Shown here one piece after another: positions 17,496 through 25,926 of a stretch of 64,000 nucleotides of DNA (its first letter is position 1; each line of letters starts with the position of its first letter). The position numbers and the translations under genes are program-made. Under the pieces are notes generated by a model, which did no database searches, had not been told where the DNA came from, and worked only from the letters and a program-made list of their open reading frames with translations. Source of the stretch: Methanospirillum purgamenti (GTDB lineage Archaea; Halobacteriota; Methanomicrobia; Methanomicrobiales; Methanospirillaceae). The stretch lies in assembly GCF_018502485.1 (NCBI RefSeq), contig NZ_CP075546.1; one strand, 5' to 3'.

Positions 17496-18089
17496 CTATG
17501 AATTGTTCTTTCTGCCGGTAATGAGGGATTGCTGATGGGCAGGCGGGAAGTATTGAGCGGGAGAAAGACCTCTTTTTATGAGTTCTTCACGGATCCCAGT
17601 TTCATAATCCCCGTTTTTGATCTCTCCTGTTTCTCCATATGATACCGTGAGATACCGGGAAACAAGTCTCTCTACCTCACGTTTTGGAAATCCGATAAGA
17701 GGCCTGATATAGGAACATCCATATCGATCTCCAATACTTCGGATTTCATCATCGGAAAGCAGGGGTACCCGATCACCAAACCGCGTCCCATCAGCTACCA
17801 CATCATATAATCCACAAAGTTCCCGGATTGCTTCACGATGAACCTTCTGGATTCCATTATTTGGAAAACCTTCCTGTACAATGAGGTCAACAATTTCATG
17901 CAGGAAATCTTCTCCAAATGTATGCACATGATGAGGAAACCCAAGTGACGCAGCAGCCTCCTTTACGTTTGTGATACTGGCATTCTGGCTTAAGAGAAAG
18001 GTATTCAGTTCGACCTCATACCAGGTGGAGAGGAGAATGGCAGCAATAGAGCTGTCCTTTCCACCTGAAAAGAGGACGCCGGCCTTCAT
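17496..18089 (-). CDS. PP-loop ATP-pyrophosphatase family protein
   Basis: 197 residues with the N-type PP-loop VLFSGGKDSSIAAILL at residues 5-20, the hallmark of enzymes that adenylate a substrate before amide or sulfur transfer. The rest (VVADGTRFGDRVPLLSDDEI, SYIRPLIGFPKREVERLV) resembles tRNA-thiolation/Asn-synthase-like archaeal proteins regularly found beside L39e. The genomic link to ribosomal genes suggests RNA modification, but the substrate is unknown. Overlaps the PDCD5 gene by 4 nt. Confidence 0.82.
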   Translation of the reverse strand: MKAGVLFSGGKDSSIAAILLSTWYEVELNTFLLSQNASITNVKEAAASLGFPHHVHTFGEDFLHEIVDLIVQEGFPNNGIQKVHREAIRELCGLYDVVADGTRFGDRVPLLSDDEIRSIGDRYGCSYIRPLIGFPKREVERLVSRYLTVSYGETGEIKNGDYETGIREELIKRGLSPAQYFPPAHQQSLITGRKNNS

Positions 18090-18418
18090 CCCTTCCGCCT
18101 GATATTGAATTCCCGTTTTGCCGGGGTCACCTGCTGGAGGATGACCTTCAATTGTTCATCTGTTATTTTTGCCTTGATTCTGCCGCTTTGTGCGAGCATT
18201 ACCAGTTGTTGCTCAACAGCCCGTGCAAAATCAGGCTTGGTGAGTTTGATGGTATTGAGTCGCTCCCTGGCTTCCGGCTCAAGAATCTGCATGAGTGCCA
18301 TCTGCATCTGCGCATCATACTGCTGTTGACGGTCAATCTCCTGCTGTTGTACTGCAGCCTGTTGCTGCATTTCTGCCATTTTTCTTCGACGGATTTCTGC
18401 CAGCTCGTCTTCTCCCAT
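18086..18418 (-). CDS. PDCD5-family DNA-binding protein
   Basis: 110 residues. Homologue of eukaryotic PDCD5/TFAR19: a charged Gln-rich N-terminal helix (ELAEIRRRKMAEMQQQ), then the three-helix core RERLNTIKLTKPDFARAVEQ and ITDEQLKVILQQVTP. I start at ATG 18418 rather than TTG 18436. Archaeal members bind nucleic acid weakly; the cellular role is unclear. Coupled to S19e upstream and PP-loop downstream. Confidence 0.93.
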   Translation of the reverse strand: MGEDELAEIRRRKMAEMQQQAAVQQQEIDRQQQYDAQMQMALMQILEPEARERLNTIKLTKPDFARAVEQQLVMLAQSGRIKAKITDEQLKVILQQVTPAKREFNIRRKG

Positions 18419-18436
18419 CTTTTTCACCAACACCAA

Positions 18437-18859
18437 TCACTGGTTTTCTTTACTGACTGTATAGGCTATTCCATCCAGGAATGAAGTTCCTGCTGGAGTA
18501 ATGACTCTACCGTTCTTCTGTTTTGCAACAAATCCAGCTGCTTCAAGCTGCTGAAGTGATTTACGCAGGATAGAGCCACTTCCTTTTACAGACTTGCCCG
18601 GTTTTGATCCACGGTTTTTCTTACCGCCATAAACCGAGCGCATTCTCTCAACACCGACCGGTCCATCAACATATACACGCCTGAGAACAGCTGCTGCTCT
18701 GGTGTACCACCATTCCGGATCTTCCGGAGGCATCTCACGGTGTGTTCCGGTCTTTACAAATGGTGCCCATTCAGGCGCGGTTATTTCGGCTTTTTCCTTC
18801 AGTTCCGTTGCCGCTTTTGCGATGAGCTTGTCAGCCGGAACATCATATACAGTAGTCAT
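18437..18859 (-). CDS. rps19e: Ribosomal protein S19e
   Basis: 140 residues. Winged-helix small-subunit protein: TVYDVPADKLI start, PEWWYTRAAAVLRRVY, GVERMRSVYGG and LRKSLQQLEAAGFV are diagnostic. A 78-bp gap separates it from the CRM gene upstream and holds a likely promoter, so a transcript may start here. Confidence 0.97.
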   Translation of the reverse strand: MTTVYDVPADKLIAKAATELKEKAEITAPEWAPFVKTGTHREMPPEDPEWWYTRAAAVLRRVYVDGPVGVERMRSVYGGKKNRGSKPGKSVKGSGSILRKSLQQLEAAGFVAKQKNGRVITPAGTSFLDGIAYTVSKENQ

Positions 18860-18914
18860 CGATAGTCCACACTCTCAATACGGATAGTAGTCTCTACTTA
18901 TACGCGTGTAGTAT

Positions 18915-18928
18915 TCATATATATTTCG
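18915..18928 (-). promoter_or_regulatory. Likely TATA element upstream of rps19e
   Basis: On the minus strand the sequence reads CGAAATATATATGA, an archaeal TATA-like box in a 78-bp gap, about 56 nt before the S19e ATG. Inferred from sequence only. Confidence 0.4.
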
Positions 18929-18930
18929 AG

Positions 18931-18947
18931 GTTCCGATTATCGGAAC
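18931..18947 (-). terminator. Inverted repeat spanning the CRM gene stop codon
   Basis: GTTCCGA-TTA-TCGGAAC, 7-bp perfect arms, with the TAA stop of the CRM protein gene forming the 3-nt centre. It separates the rnp4/CRM pair from the S19e promoter and could be a 3'-end signal or a short operator. Confidence 0.35.
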
Positions 18948-19189
18948 ATCTGAGGATCTCCAAGGACCATGGTTCTTCCACGGACCTGAAGGAGTTTTGT
19001 TTTGCTTTCTGTCGCAACAGATATTGGATCGACATCAACTGATGCAAGCCACTTTACCTTGATTACTTTTCTGACTTTTACCTGTCCCTTGATCTCATCA
19101 ATTATTGTGTCGGTTATTCCCTGTTTTCCGACCCATATAGTCGGTTTCAGATCATGAAATGCGGGATTCGCTTGCTTTTTCTTTTCCAT
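18938..19189 (-). CDS. YhbY/CRM-domain RNA-binding protein
   Basis: 83 residues made of one CRM domain: LKPTIWVGKQGITDTIIDEIKG with the GKxG loop, then VIKVKWLASVD. Related to bacterial YhbY, which associates with pre-50S particles. Overlaps the RNase P component gene by 38 nt. Confidence 0.92.
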   Translation of the reverse strand: MEKKKQANPAFHDLKPTIWVGKQGITDTIIDEIKGQVKVRKVIKVKWLASVDVDPISVATESKTKLLQVRGRTMVLGDPQMFR

Positions 19190-19508
19190 TGATATTTTTG
19201 CTCCTGCTTATTGGAAATCTGCGGTGCCATCCACAGGAGAGGCAGGTTATAATGACCCGCCCCCGATATATTCGAATTGTTCCAGTCCTCCCGGGAACCA
19301 GATATGAATTGCACTTTCTGCAATATCTTCTCCTTAGTTCAGGAGGAATCCGTATCCGTTCCTTCATGGCAATCAGACGGGCTTGTCTGACACAGTGATG
19401 ACTATATTCCGGATCCCACTGAAAGAAAGATTCAGCCTGGGAAAACAAGATCAAGATCCGTTCCATAGCTATATGCTTTCTATCAGAACGCGGATATCTT
19501 CGACTCAT
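19152..19508 (-). CDS. rnp4: Ribonuclease P protein component 4 (Rpp21/Rpr2)
   Basis: 118 residues. Archaeal Rpp21 homologue with helical N-terminus (HHCVRQARLIAMKERIRIPPELRRR) and a zinc ribbon from CRKC to CLSCGW. Helps RNase P RNA cleave tRNA leaders. Terminal gene of the translation cluster on its upstream side, 3 bp from purN. C-terminus overlaps the CRM gene. Confidence 0.92.
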   Translation of the reverse strand: MSRRYPRSDRKHIAMERILILFSQAESFFQWDPEYSHHCVRQARLIAMKERIRIPPELRRRYCRKCNSYLVPGRTGTIRIYRGRVIITCLSCGWHRRFPISRSKNINGKEKASESRIS

Positions 19509-19511
19509 ATT

Positions 19512-20123
19512 TCAAGGCAATATTCTGACTCTGCGCCCTTCAATTCTCAATCTGTGCTCGAAAAAGAGCCTGACTGCATCTGGGTACGCCTGGTGCTCTT
19601 CAATCAGGATTCGGGAAGAAAGACTCTCTTCATCATCATCATCCAGGACCAGGACTGTTCGCTGGATAATTACCGGCCCTGCGTCCATATCCCTGGTTAC
19701 AAAATGGACCGTGCATCCGGCTACTTTTGTCCCATAATCAAGTGCCTGCTGTTGTGCATGAAGTCCCGCAAAAGCAGGAAGGAGAGAAGGATGGATATTT
19801 ATCATCTTTCCGTGGTATGTATCAACAATCCTGTCGCCTAACAGACGCATATAACCGGCCAGGATAATGAGATCCGGATTATACCGCGCAATTACTTCCA
19901 TCAAAGCCTCTTCATATCGGATTTTATCTGAAAATGATTTATAAGAGACGACTTCATGTGGAATTCCTGCTTTATTTGCTCGTGTGATAGCGTACGCATC
20001 CGGATTATCGGTGATGAGACAGACACATCGTGCATGAATGAATCCTTCCTTCACCCTGTCAATGATAGCCTGAAAATTTGATCCTCTTCCTGATGCCAGG
20101 ACAACGAAGGTTCCCTGCTTCAT
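19512..20123 (-). CDS. purN: Phosphoribosylglycinamide formyltransferase
   Basis: 203 residues; transfers a formyl group from 10-formyl-tetrahydrofolate or a tetrahydromethanopterin-type donor to GAR. Motifs: VLASGRGSNFQAIID (phosphate loop), MINIHPSLLPAFAGLHAQQQ with the catalytic Asn-His pair, and HFVTRDMDAGPVI with the catalytic Asp. It overlaps the CorC-like gene by 4 nt. Confidence 0.96.
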   Translation of the reverse strand: MKQGTFVVLASGRGSNFQAIIDRVKEGFIHARCVCLITDNPDAYAITRANKAGIPHEVVSYKSFSDKIRYEEALMEVIARYNPDLIILAGYMRLLGDRIVDTYHGKMINIHPSLLPAFAGLHAQQQALDYGTKVAGCTVHFVTRDMDAGPVIIQRTVLVLDDDDEESLSSRILIEEHQAYPDAVRLFFEHRLRIEGRRVRILP

Positions 20124-21409
20124 CCCTCTTTCTCCTGTTCTTCATTTGTGAGAAGAGGCGGAATACGGATTAATTTTAAACGATTGATTCTTTTTCCGGT
20201 CATCTGTATTACCACCAGTCGGACTCCTTCTTCAGGTAATTCGCATACATCGCCAATCCGGGGAATATTTCCCAGTCGTTCGATAAATAGTCCTGCTATC
20301 GTTTCATAGGTTTCACTCATCGGCAGGAAGAGGTTGAGTTCCTTATTGAGATCCTCAACCCACATCCTGGCATCGACCGAATACACATCATCTGCAACTC
20401 TGACTAGTTCATGTTCTTCGGTATCAAATTCGTCAAGAATGTCTCCGACCAGTTCTTCAAGTATGTCCTCAACCGTAATAATTCCAACAAAGCTCCCATA
20501 CTCATCTAAAACGATGGCCATATGGGTTTTTTTGACACGTAATTCCCGCAGCAGGTCATCAATATTCTTTGTCTCCGGGACAAAAAGGGGTTCAGATAGC
20601 AACTCGACAATAGATCGTCCTTCCTGTTTTTCAAGCATTGAAAAAATTGCATCCTTGACATTGAGCACTCCGCGGATTGTATCGATATTTTCATGCCAAA
20701 CCGGCAAGCGGGAGAAACCGGTTGTTTTGAAGATGTCCAATGCCTCATCTGAACTTGCAGTATCTTCAATCATGACAACATCAATCCTGGGTGTCATAAC
20801 TTCGCGCACACGGGTGTCAGCAAATTCAAAAACCGAGTGCAACATCTCCTGCTCGTCTTTTTCTATTGTTCCTTCTTCCTGTCCAACATCAATCCATTCC
20901 TTGATCTCTTCTTCAGTGATCATATGATGAGCAAAAGCTCCTGCCCCGGTCATTTTTCCGGCCAGAGCATTAAATATGTAAATCACCGGTGAGAAGAATC
21001 GTGAAAGAAGAAGAATAAATGGAGAGAGACGTAAAGCCAGCTTGGTAGCATTTCTTGTCGCATACATTTTCGGCCATATCTCTCCAAAGATAAGCAGTAA
21101 TATCACAACGACAATTGTAGCTACTGATACGGCAAGCCCTGTTTCACCAAAAAATCCAATTGATACAGCTGTTGCAACAGATGCCGCAAGAATATTTACA
21201 ATGTTATTGCCGATAAGAATGGTGATCAGAAATCGATCCGGACTTTTTTTCAGGGTTGCTAGGGCCTCTGATCCTTGTTCTTTTTCATTGACAAGGGTTC
21301 TGACCTTTGCCCTGGTTATTGAGAATAATGCAACTTCTGAGCCGGAAAAAAATCCGGACAGAACGAGGCAAAACAAGAAAATAATTAAGTATAGGTAGTA
21401 TTCTATCAT
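20120..21409 (-). CDS. CNNM/CorC-type transporter: DUF21 membrane domain, CBS pair, CorC_HlyC domain
   Basis: 429 residues. DUF21 domain with about four membrane helices (FCLVLSGFFSGSEVALFS start, NNIVNILAASVATAV), then a CBS pair (VMTPRIDVVMIEDTASSDEAL; DEYGSFVGIITVEDILEELVGDI), then the C-terminal transporter-associated domain (DARMWVEDLNKELNLFLP). The family is linked to Mg2+/Co2+ export; older names say hemolysin. Precise ion unknown. Confidence 0.92.
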   Translation of the reverse strand: MIEYYLYLIIFLFCLVLSGFFSGSEVALFSITRAKVRTLVNEKEQGSEALATLKKSPDRFLITILIGNNIVNILAASVATAVSIGFFGETGLAVSVATIVVVILLLIFGEIWPKMYATRNATKLALRLSPFILLLSRFFSPVIYIFNALAGKMTGAGAFAHHMITEEEIKEWIDVGQEEGTIEKDEQEMLHSVFEFADTRVREVMTPRIDVVMIEDTASSDEALDIFKTTGFSRLPVWHENIDTIRGVLNVKDAIFSMLEKQEGRSIVELLSEPLFVPETKNIDDLLRELRVKKTHMAIVLDEYGSFVGIITVEDILEELVGDILDEFDTEEHELVRVADDVYSVDARMWVEDLNKELNLFLPMSETYETIAGLFIERLGNIPRIGDVCELPEEGVRLVVIQMTGKRINRLKLIRIPPLLTNEEQEKEG

Positions 21410-21682
21410 TCACCAATCACGCCGGAATACGGCATAGACTAATTGATTTTCCACAGGTGCCATGGCATTCATGAACCTCTGTCTTACTGTTCTTACATGA
21501 TATTGTTAACAAAAAGAAAAAGATACCTCTAAAACAATGTTGGAAAAATCCTCGCCATAAGTGAGATACTTGAGTCCTCTCTCGTCTGCCCATCCGCAAT
21601 ATAAATTCTGGATATAGGGCTATTTTCAATAAAATTGCATTTCATCCGGATTTTGATGGGTGTGTGTCTTATGAGAGGGATA

Positions 21683-22501
21683 TTATCTCATAGATTTTTT
21701 CAGCCATGCAATCTCCTGAGCCATAAATGTAATTTTTTCTGAATATGATAATTCTCTTGGTAAAACCAGGTCATTAATTTCAAGAGTTACCTGGCCGTTA
21801 TACCCATTTTCTTTAATTTTCGACAAAAATGTGCTGACTTTCGTATCTCCTGATACAGGTCCGTGTAATTTTCCATTTTTTCCTCCGGAAAGGTGAATAT
21901 TTACCAATTCAGGTTCTCCAATCTCTACAAATGATCTAACAATATCAGGTCCGCTGTCCATAGCATGGGCAAAATCAAATGTAAAACAGAGCCAGGATCG
22001 TTCGTCCAGGAGCTTCATGATTTCATCCGGAGCAGTCAAAAGTGCATTTACCGCTGGTTCCATATTTTCTATGGCAACTTTAACTGACAGATCGTCAACA
22101 ATTTCTTCCAAACAATCAAGCATATGCCCTAGTCTTTGATAATCAGTAATACTGGGAGGTCGTTTTGCAGTTCTCCTTCCTGGATGAATCGTGCATATAG
22201 ATGCTCCTATTTGTTCTGCAAGATAAATTGACCGGATAATCCATTGAATAGAAACTTCTCGGACGTCAGGGTTTATTGAGCATGGATTCAGGTCAAGAAC
22301 CGGTGCATGAACTGATAGCGGGATCTTTGTAGGATACATGGCAATCCACTTTTTTAGGCTCTCAATGTTTAACCCATTCAACCAGAAATCCGGAGTTTCT
22401 AACCAGAATTCAAGGGTGTCAGATCCACAGAGTCCGGGTGCCTGAAAAATATCTTCCATTGACGCGTCATGGAAGAACATACTTGAGAACGAAATGTCCA
22501 T
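21683..22501 (-). CDS. Sugar phosphate isomerase/epimerase-like TIM-barrel protein
   Basis: 272 residues, AP-endonuclease-2-like (xylose-isomerase-like) TIM barrel. Metal-ligand style strands are visible: LSVHAPVLDLNP, ICTIHPGRR, VAIENMEPA, WLCFTFDFAHAM, LVNIHLSGG and QVTLEIND. Substrate unknown. Starts only 21 bp from divergently transcribed xseA. The 273 bp between its stop and the CorC-like gene at 21409 hold nothing I can identify. Confidence 0.85.
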   Translation of the reverse strand: MDISFSSMFFHDASMEDIFQAPGLCGSDTLEFWLETPDFWLNGLNIESLKKWIAMYPTKIPLSVHAPVLDLNPCSINPDVREVSIQWIIRSIYLAEQIGASICTIHPGRRTAKRPPSITDYQRLGHMLDCLEEIVDDLSVKVAIENMEPAVNALLTAPDEIMKLLDERSWLCFTFDFAHAMDSGPDIVRSFVEIGEPELVNIHLSGGKNGKLHGPVSGDTKVSTFLSKIKENGYNGQVTLEINDLVLPRELSYSEKITFMAQEIAWLKKSMR

Positions 22502-22522
22502 TACCAGAGATTATCTATCCGG

Positions 22523-23941
22523 ATGAAGATAATCAATCAGGCGATCATGGATCAGGTAACACTTGACCAATGGAACAAAGCCAGCGGACCACGATCACTC
22601 CGGGTCTCTGAAGTGTCAAAAATTATCACCAGACTCCTGGATCACAAATATCTTCAGGATATCTGGATATCTGGAGAGATTACCAATTTTAAAAAACACA
22701 GTTCTGGTCATTTGTATTTTTCTCTCTCTGAACAGGTATCTGGAAAGGAATCTGTAATATCTTGTGCTATTTGGAAGAATGCGGCCCGATATCTCGATTT
22801 TACTCCAAAAGACGGTATGGAAGTTTCTGCGTATGGCTCAGTTACGCATTATGAACCTGGTGGCAGATACTCTTTTCAAATATCTCAGATGAGACCTTCC
22901 GGGGCTGGAGAACGAGCGTTATTAATTGAGCAATGGCGTAGGGAAATGGCAGGGAAAGGGTGGTTTAGTCAGGAACGGAAAAGACAACCTCCAAAATATC
23001 CAGTTAGAATTGGTGTCGTGACATCATCAACCGGCGCGGTAATCCATGACATCAGGAACGTTATATCAGGAAGGTTTTCTGCAGAAATAATCCTCTCTCC
23101 TGCGATGGTCCAAGGGTGCTCTGCCCATGAAGACATTGCACAAGCCATAAAAAGGGTTCAGAATATGGTAGATGTTCTGATAGTTGGTCGTGGTGGCGGG
23201 AGTTATGAGGATCTCTTTCCTTTTAATCATCCCTGTGTTGTTGAAGCGATAGTCTCCTGTCCTGTTCCGGTTATCGCAGCCATTGGGCATGAAGTAGACA
23301 TCACTCTTGCTGATCTTGCTGCTGATGTAAGCGCATCAACTCCGTCTCATGCAGCAGAACAATGTGTACCGGATAGGCATGGGGAACTTGAAAACCTTCA
23401 CCATCTGAAGAAAAGGATGTTTTTGCAAATCCTGAATCGATACGAATCGGCGCAGGATGATATAAATAGTGTCAGGGATCGTATCTCATCAGCCCGTCTT
23501 TTCAGAGAAATCGGATTAAAACGCGAATCCCTTGTGGAAATAACCGATAGACTGATTCGTGGGGCACTTGTTTCGAAAAGTCATGCATACACACATCTTG
23601 TTGAACTTCGGGGCAGACTTGATGGCAAACACCCAGCCACATTTCTAAAACGTGAACTTCCAGAGCGACGGGCATTTCTGGCTGAGCTATCTGAACGACT
23701 CTCATCTGGAGTGACTGTAAGGACTCAAAAAGAAAAAGCAGAATTAGAATTATTGTCTGCTCTTCTTTCAGCACGGGGACCTGAAGCACTATTCAGGCAA
23801 GGATTCTGTCTGGTCCAGGCTGGTGAAAAGGTGGTCCGTTCATGTTCCGATCTCTCTCCTGGTGACTTAGTCCGAATGCGATTTGTTGATGGAACAGCGG
23901 ATGCAAGCATTATGCAGGTGAATCATGACAAAAAAGTATGA
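22523..23941 (+). CDS. xseA: Exodeoxyribonuclease VII large subunit
   Basis: 472 residues. N-terminal OB-fold (SGEITNFKKHSSGHLYFSL, a nearly universal XseA motif), catalytic core with RIGVVTSSTGAVIHDI, DVLIVGRGGGSYEDL and PVIAAIGHEVDITLADLAAD, then a long coiled coil and a C-terminal GFCLVQ-type strand. It cleaves single-stranded DNA with XseB. Start at 22523; ATG at 22547 (MDQVTLDQW) is equally possible. Exonuclease VII is bacterial in origin and patchy in archaea, so the pair was probably acquired. Overlaps xseB by 17 nt. Confidence 0.95.
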   Translation: MKIINQAIMDQVTLDQWNKASGPRSLRVSEVSKIITRLLDHKYLQDIWISGEITNFKKHSSGHLYFSLSEQVSGKESVISCAIWKNAARYLDFTPKDGMEVSAYGSVTHYEPGGRYSFQISQMRPSGAGERALLIEQWRREMAGKGWFSQERKRQPPKYPVRIGVVTSSTGAVIHDIRNVISGRFSAEIILSPAMVQGCSAHEDIAQAIKRVQNMVDVLIVGRGGGSYEDLFPFNHPCVVEAIVSCPVPVIAAIGHEVDITLADLAADVSASTPSHAAEQCVPDRHGELENLHHLKKRMFLQILNRYESAQDDINSVRDRISSARLFREIGLKRESLVEITDRLIRGALVSKSHAYTHLVELRGRLDGKHPATFLKRELPERRAFLAELSERLSSGVTVRTQKEKAELELLSALLSARGPEALFRQGFCLVQAGEKVVRSCSDLSPGDLVRMRFVDGTADASIMQVNHDKKV

Positions 23942-24110
23942 AGAACTTATTAGTGAACTAAAAGAGATAGTAAAAAAAATTGAGGATAACAATACCAGTC
24001 TTGATGAAATGATCACTCTGTATGAACAGGGAACTATCCTTGTCAGGCAGTGTGAGGATCGTTTGACCGAAATTGAAGTAAAAATTACGGAACTTGGGAG
24101 AGAATCATGA
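23925..24110 (+). CDS. xseB: Exodeoxyribonuclease VII small subunit
   Basis: 61 residues, two helices: KKYEELISELKEIVKKIED, then SLDEMITLYEQGTILVRQCEDRL, the XseB signature (LEEALxLYExGxxLxxxC). Multiple copies wrap the XseA coiled coil. Its ATG lies inside the xseA end and its stop overlaps the next gene by 4 nt. Confidence 0.95.
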   Translation: MTKKYEELISELKEIVKKIEDNNTSLDEMITLYEQGTILVRQCEDRLTEIEVKITELGRES

Positions 24111-24532
24111 AGCCGGTTACCAGTGTTATATGTATATCTGTTCTGATTGTTGGCTTTCTCCTCTGTGCTGGTTGTGCCAGTTACACAACCCCGGAGATAA
24201 ACATTGTTCCTACAATTACGCAGGTAAATGCATCTCCTGATACCTTAACCCTGACATATGATGTGATTCTTGATATTACAAATACCGGGTCTAATAATGC
24301 ATATGACGTTGCCGTTATGGTCCTTGTAAGTACACCAACAGACCTTCCGGAATATCGTTTTATCCATGAGAATATTGAGGTAGGTACAATAGAAAAAAAA
24401 CAGTCGACGTCTGTAAAAACTCAACTGGCTCTTCAGATGACGCCTGATAATTACTCGTTATTGTCCAGAGGAGAACGAAAGGCAGAAGTGGAGGCAAAGA
24501 TTACCAGTATGAGTTCAAACATTATGGGATAA
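24107..24532 (+). CDS. Predicted lipoprotein of unknown function
   Basis: 141 residues. N-terminal hydrophobic segment followed by LLCAGC, a lipobox-like site with C23 as candidate lipid anchor. The mature part is a single beta-rich domain (DTLTLTYDVILDITNTGSNNAYDVAVMV) similar to extracellular CARDB/FxLYD-like folds that carry surface proteins. ATGA-coupled to xseB, though a functional link is not apparent. Confidence 0.65.
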   Translation: MKPVTSVICISVLIVGFLLCAGCASYTTPEINIVPTITQVNASPDTLTLTYDVILDITNTGSNNAYDVAVMVLVSTPTDLPEYRFIHENIEVGTIEKKQSTSVKTQLALQMTPDNYSLLSRGERKAEVEAKITSMSSNIMG

Positions 24533-24583
24533 TCCGATTATCCTTGCATACATTTTATATTCATAGAGTTTGTATCTTTCATC

Positions 24584-24901
24584 GTGATATCACAAGGCCG
24601 GGCAATAATTCTTGTAGATCTCATTTTTGCAGGCATCTCATTAGTTTGTGGGACAATAGCCTGTACTTCATTGGTCAATTACATCGTTGATTCGATTCGG
24701 ACTGGTGCTCCTGCTTCATTAACTATCCCATGGATTATCGCAACGTTGATTCTGCTTGGAATTACTATCTATTCCTTCCGTAAGATTGAATCTACTCCTA
24801 TCCGGATGCTGGTAATAATTCTTGTTTTTGTTCCGCAGATTGTGTATCTGCTTATGGACCAGACGATTCCCTTTCCTGATGTCTGGTTTATGAAAGAATG
24901 A
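24584..24901 (+). CDS. Small three-helix membrane protein, unknown
   Basis: 105 residues with three hydrophobic segments (AIILVDLIFAGISLVCGTIA; IPWIIATLILLGITIYS; IRMLVIILVFVPQIVYLLM). Starts with GTG at 24584. No recognisable motif. It is convergent with the exported protein gene, 8 bp between stops. Confidence 0.55.
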   Translation: MISQGRAIILVDLIFAGISLVCGTIACTSLVNYIVDSIRTGAPASLTIPWIIATLILLGITIYSFRKIESTPIRMLVIILVFVPQIVYLLMDQTIPFPDVWFMKE

Positions 24902-24909
24902 AAAAAGGA

Positions 24910-25890
24910 TTATAGCCCCATCACGGTGCTACCTGTTTTTGAGTCTGTCGCTGAAAATGTCAGAGTATTACTGGTGGATGCCATGTACTTCTCATCGCCT
25001 TCAAACACTGCCCGCACCGGAACAACTCCGCCTTCCCATGTGCTAATGGTTCCTGAGAAACGCCCGTCACCATCTGTTGTCGTATCAAGGAGCGGGAGGA
25101 AATCAGTGCCATAATCTGGTACTTCGATGGTAATCGATGCTCGTGGCACTCCTTTTCCTGATGAATCTACAAGTCTTCCTGATACCTGGACACTCGTTCC
25201 AACAGTGGGACGCAGGTTATCTGCAGAAATGGTCAGGCTGGTGATGACCGGAAGTGATGAATCCTGGGGCTGTGTTGTCGGTTTTGAAACTGGAGTGGTC
25301 TGTGATGCCGGTACTGATGACTCTGCCGGAACATATCCGCTCAACCCGGTGGTCTGAACGATCTCTGACTTTGCTGTTGTTCCACTTACTGTAGCCACAG
25401 CCTGGAAATATGGAACTGTGTTCAGATCATCCGGAACTGCCCATACAAAGACTCCGTTCTCTTGTGCTTTAATTGTCACAATATCGTGGAATGGATCATC
25501 TACTTTCAGTTTTCCCGTAATAGTCACATCGGCATTATAGTTTCTGCCACCAACATATCCGGCGAGAATTGCAGGTTGTCCAGCTTCGGATCCATGTGGG
25601 TAATATGCGAGTTTTACCCAGGAATCACTTGAGACTTTCTTCGGCACTTCACTTGTTGGTTCTGGTGTCCAGTCTACTTCGACTGTTGGAAAAAGTCCTA
25701 TTCCAGCAACAGATGATAGTTCAATATCCCAACCCTCATACGGATTCCAGTAATGTGTCTCAGGAAAATCTGCACACACCATTGGGATCATACTAAGCAC
25801 CAGCCCCATAAGGAAAATGCCATACAGAATTATCCTGTATATTGCAGGCTTGTTACACCCATCTGATTTCATACCATAGGGATGTACCAT
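24910..25890 (-). CDS. Exported protein with Ig-like domain
   Basis: 326 residues. After a short basic N-terminus a signal helix (IILYGIFLMGLVLSMIPMVCA) ends at CADF. A first domain of about 130 residues (DSWVKLAYYPHGSEAG, VWAVPDDLNTVPYFQAVATVSG) is followed by a Ser/Thr/Pro/Gln linker and a bacterial-Ig-like carboxypeptidase-regulatory-type domain (VSGRLVDSSGKGVPRASITIEV ... TDGDGRFSGTIS). ATG at 25872 is an alternative start. Probably cell-surface; no catalytic motif. A related C-terminal repeat occurs in the exported protein at 59963-60388. Confidence 0.68.
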   Translation of the reverse strand: MVHPYGMKSDGCNKPAIYRIILYGIFLMGLVLSMIPMVCADFPETHYWNPYEGWDIELSSVAGIGLFPTVEVDWTPEPTSEVPKKVSSDSWVKLAYYPHGSEAGQPAILAGYVGGRNYNADVTITGKLKVDDPFHDIVTIKAQENGVFVWAVPDDLNTVPYFQAVATVSGTTAKSEIVQTTGLSGYVPAESSVPASQTTPVSKPTTQPQDSSLPVITSLTISADNLRPTVGTSVQVSGRLVDSSGKGVPRASITIEVPDYGTDFLPLLDTTTDGDGRFSGTISTWEGGVVPVRAVFEGDEKYMASTSNTLTFSATDSKTGSTVMGL

Positions 25891-25926
25891 ATGAAAAGAA
25901 AGAGTTGCTGAGAAGATACATGTGTA

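Noticed and set aside
20334..20927. 197-codon plus-strand frame inside the CorC-like gene
   Set aside because: Antisense of conserved CBS/CorC sequence, Ser-rich, no family.
21417..21629. 70-codon minus-strand frame in the gap upstream of the CorC-like gene
   Set aside because: Odd composition with no recognisable motif or start signal; the gap is better left as noncoding.
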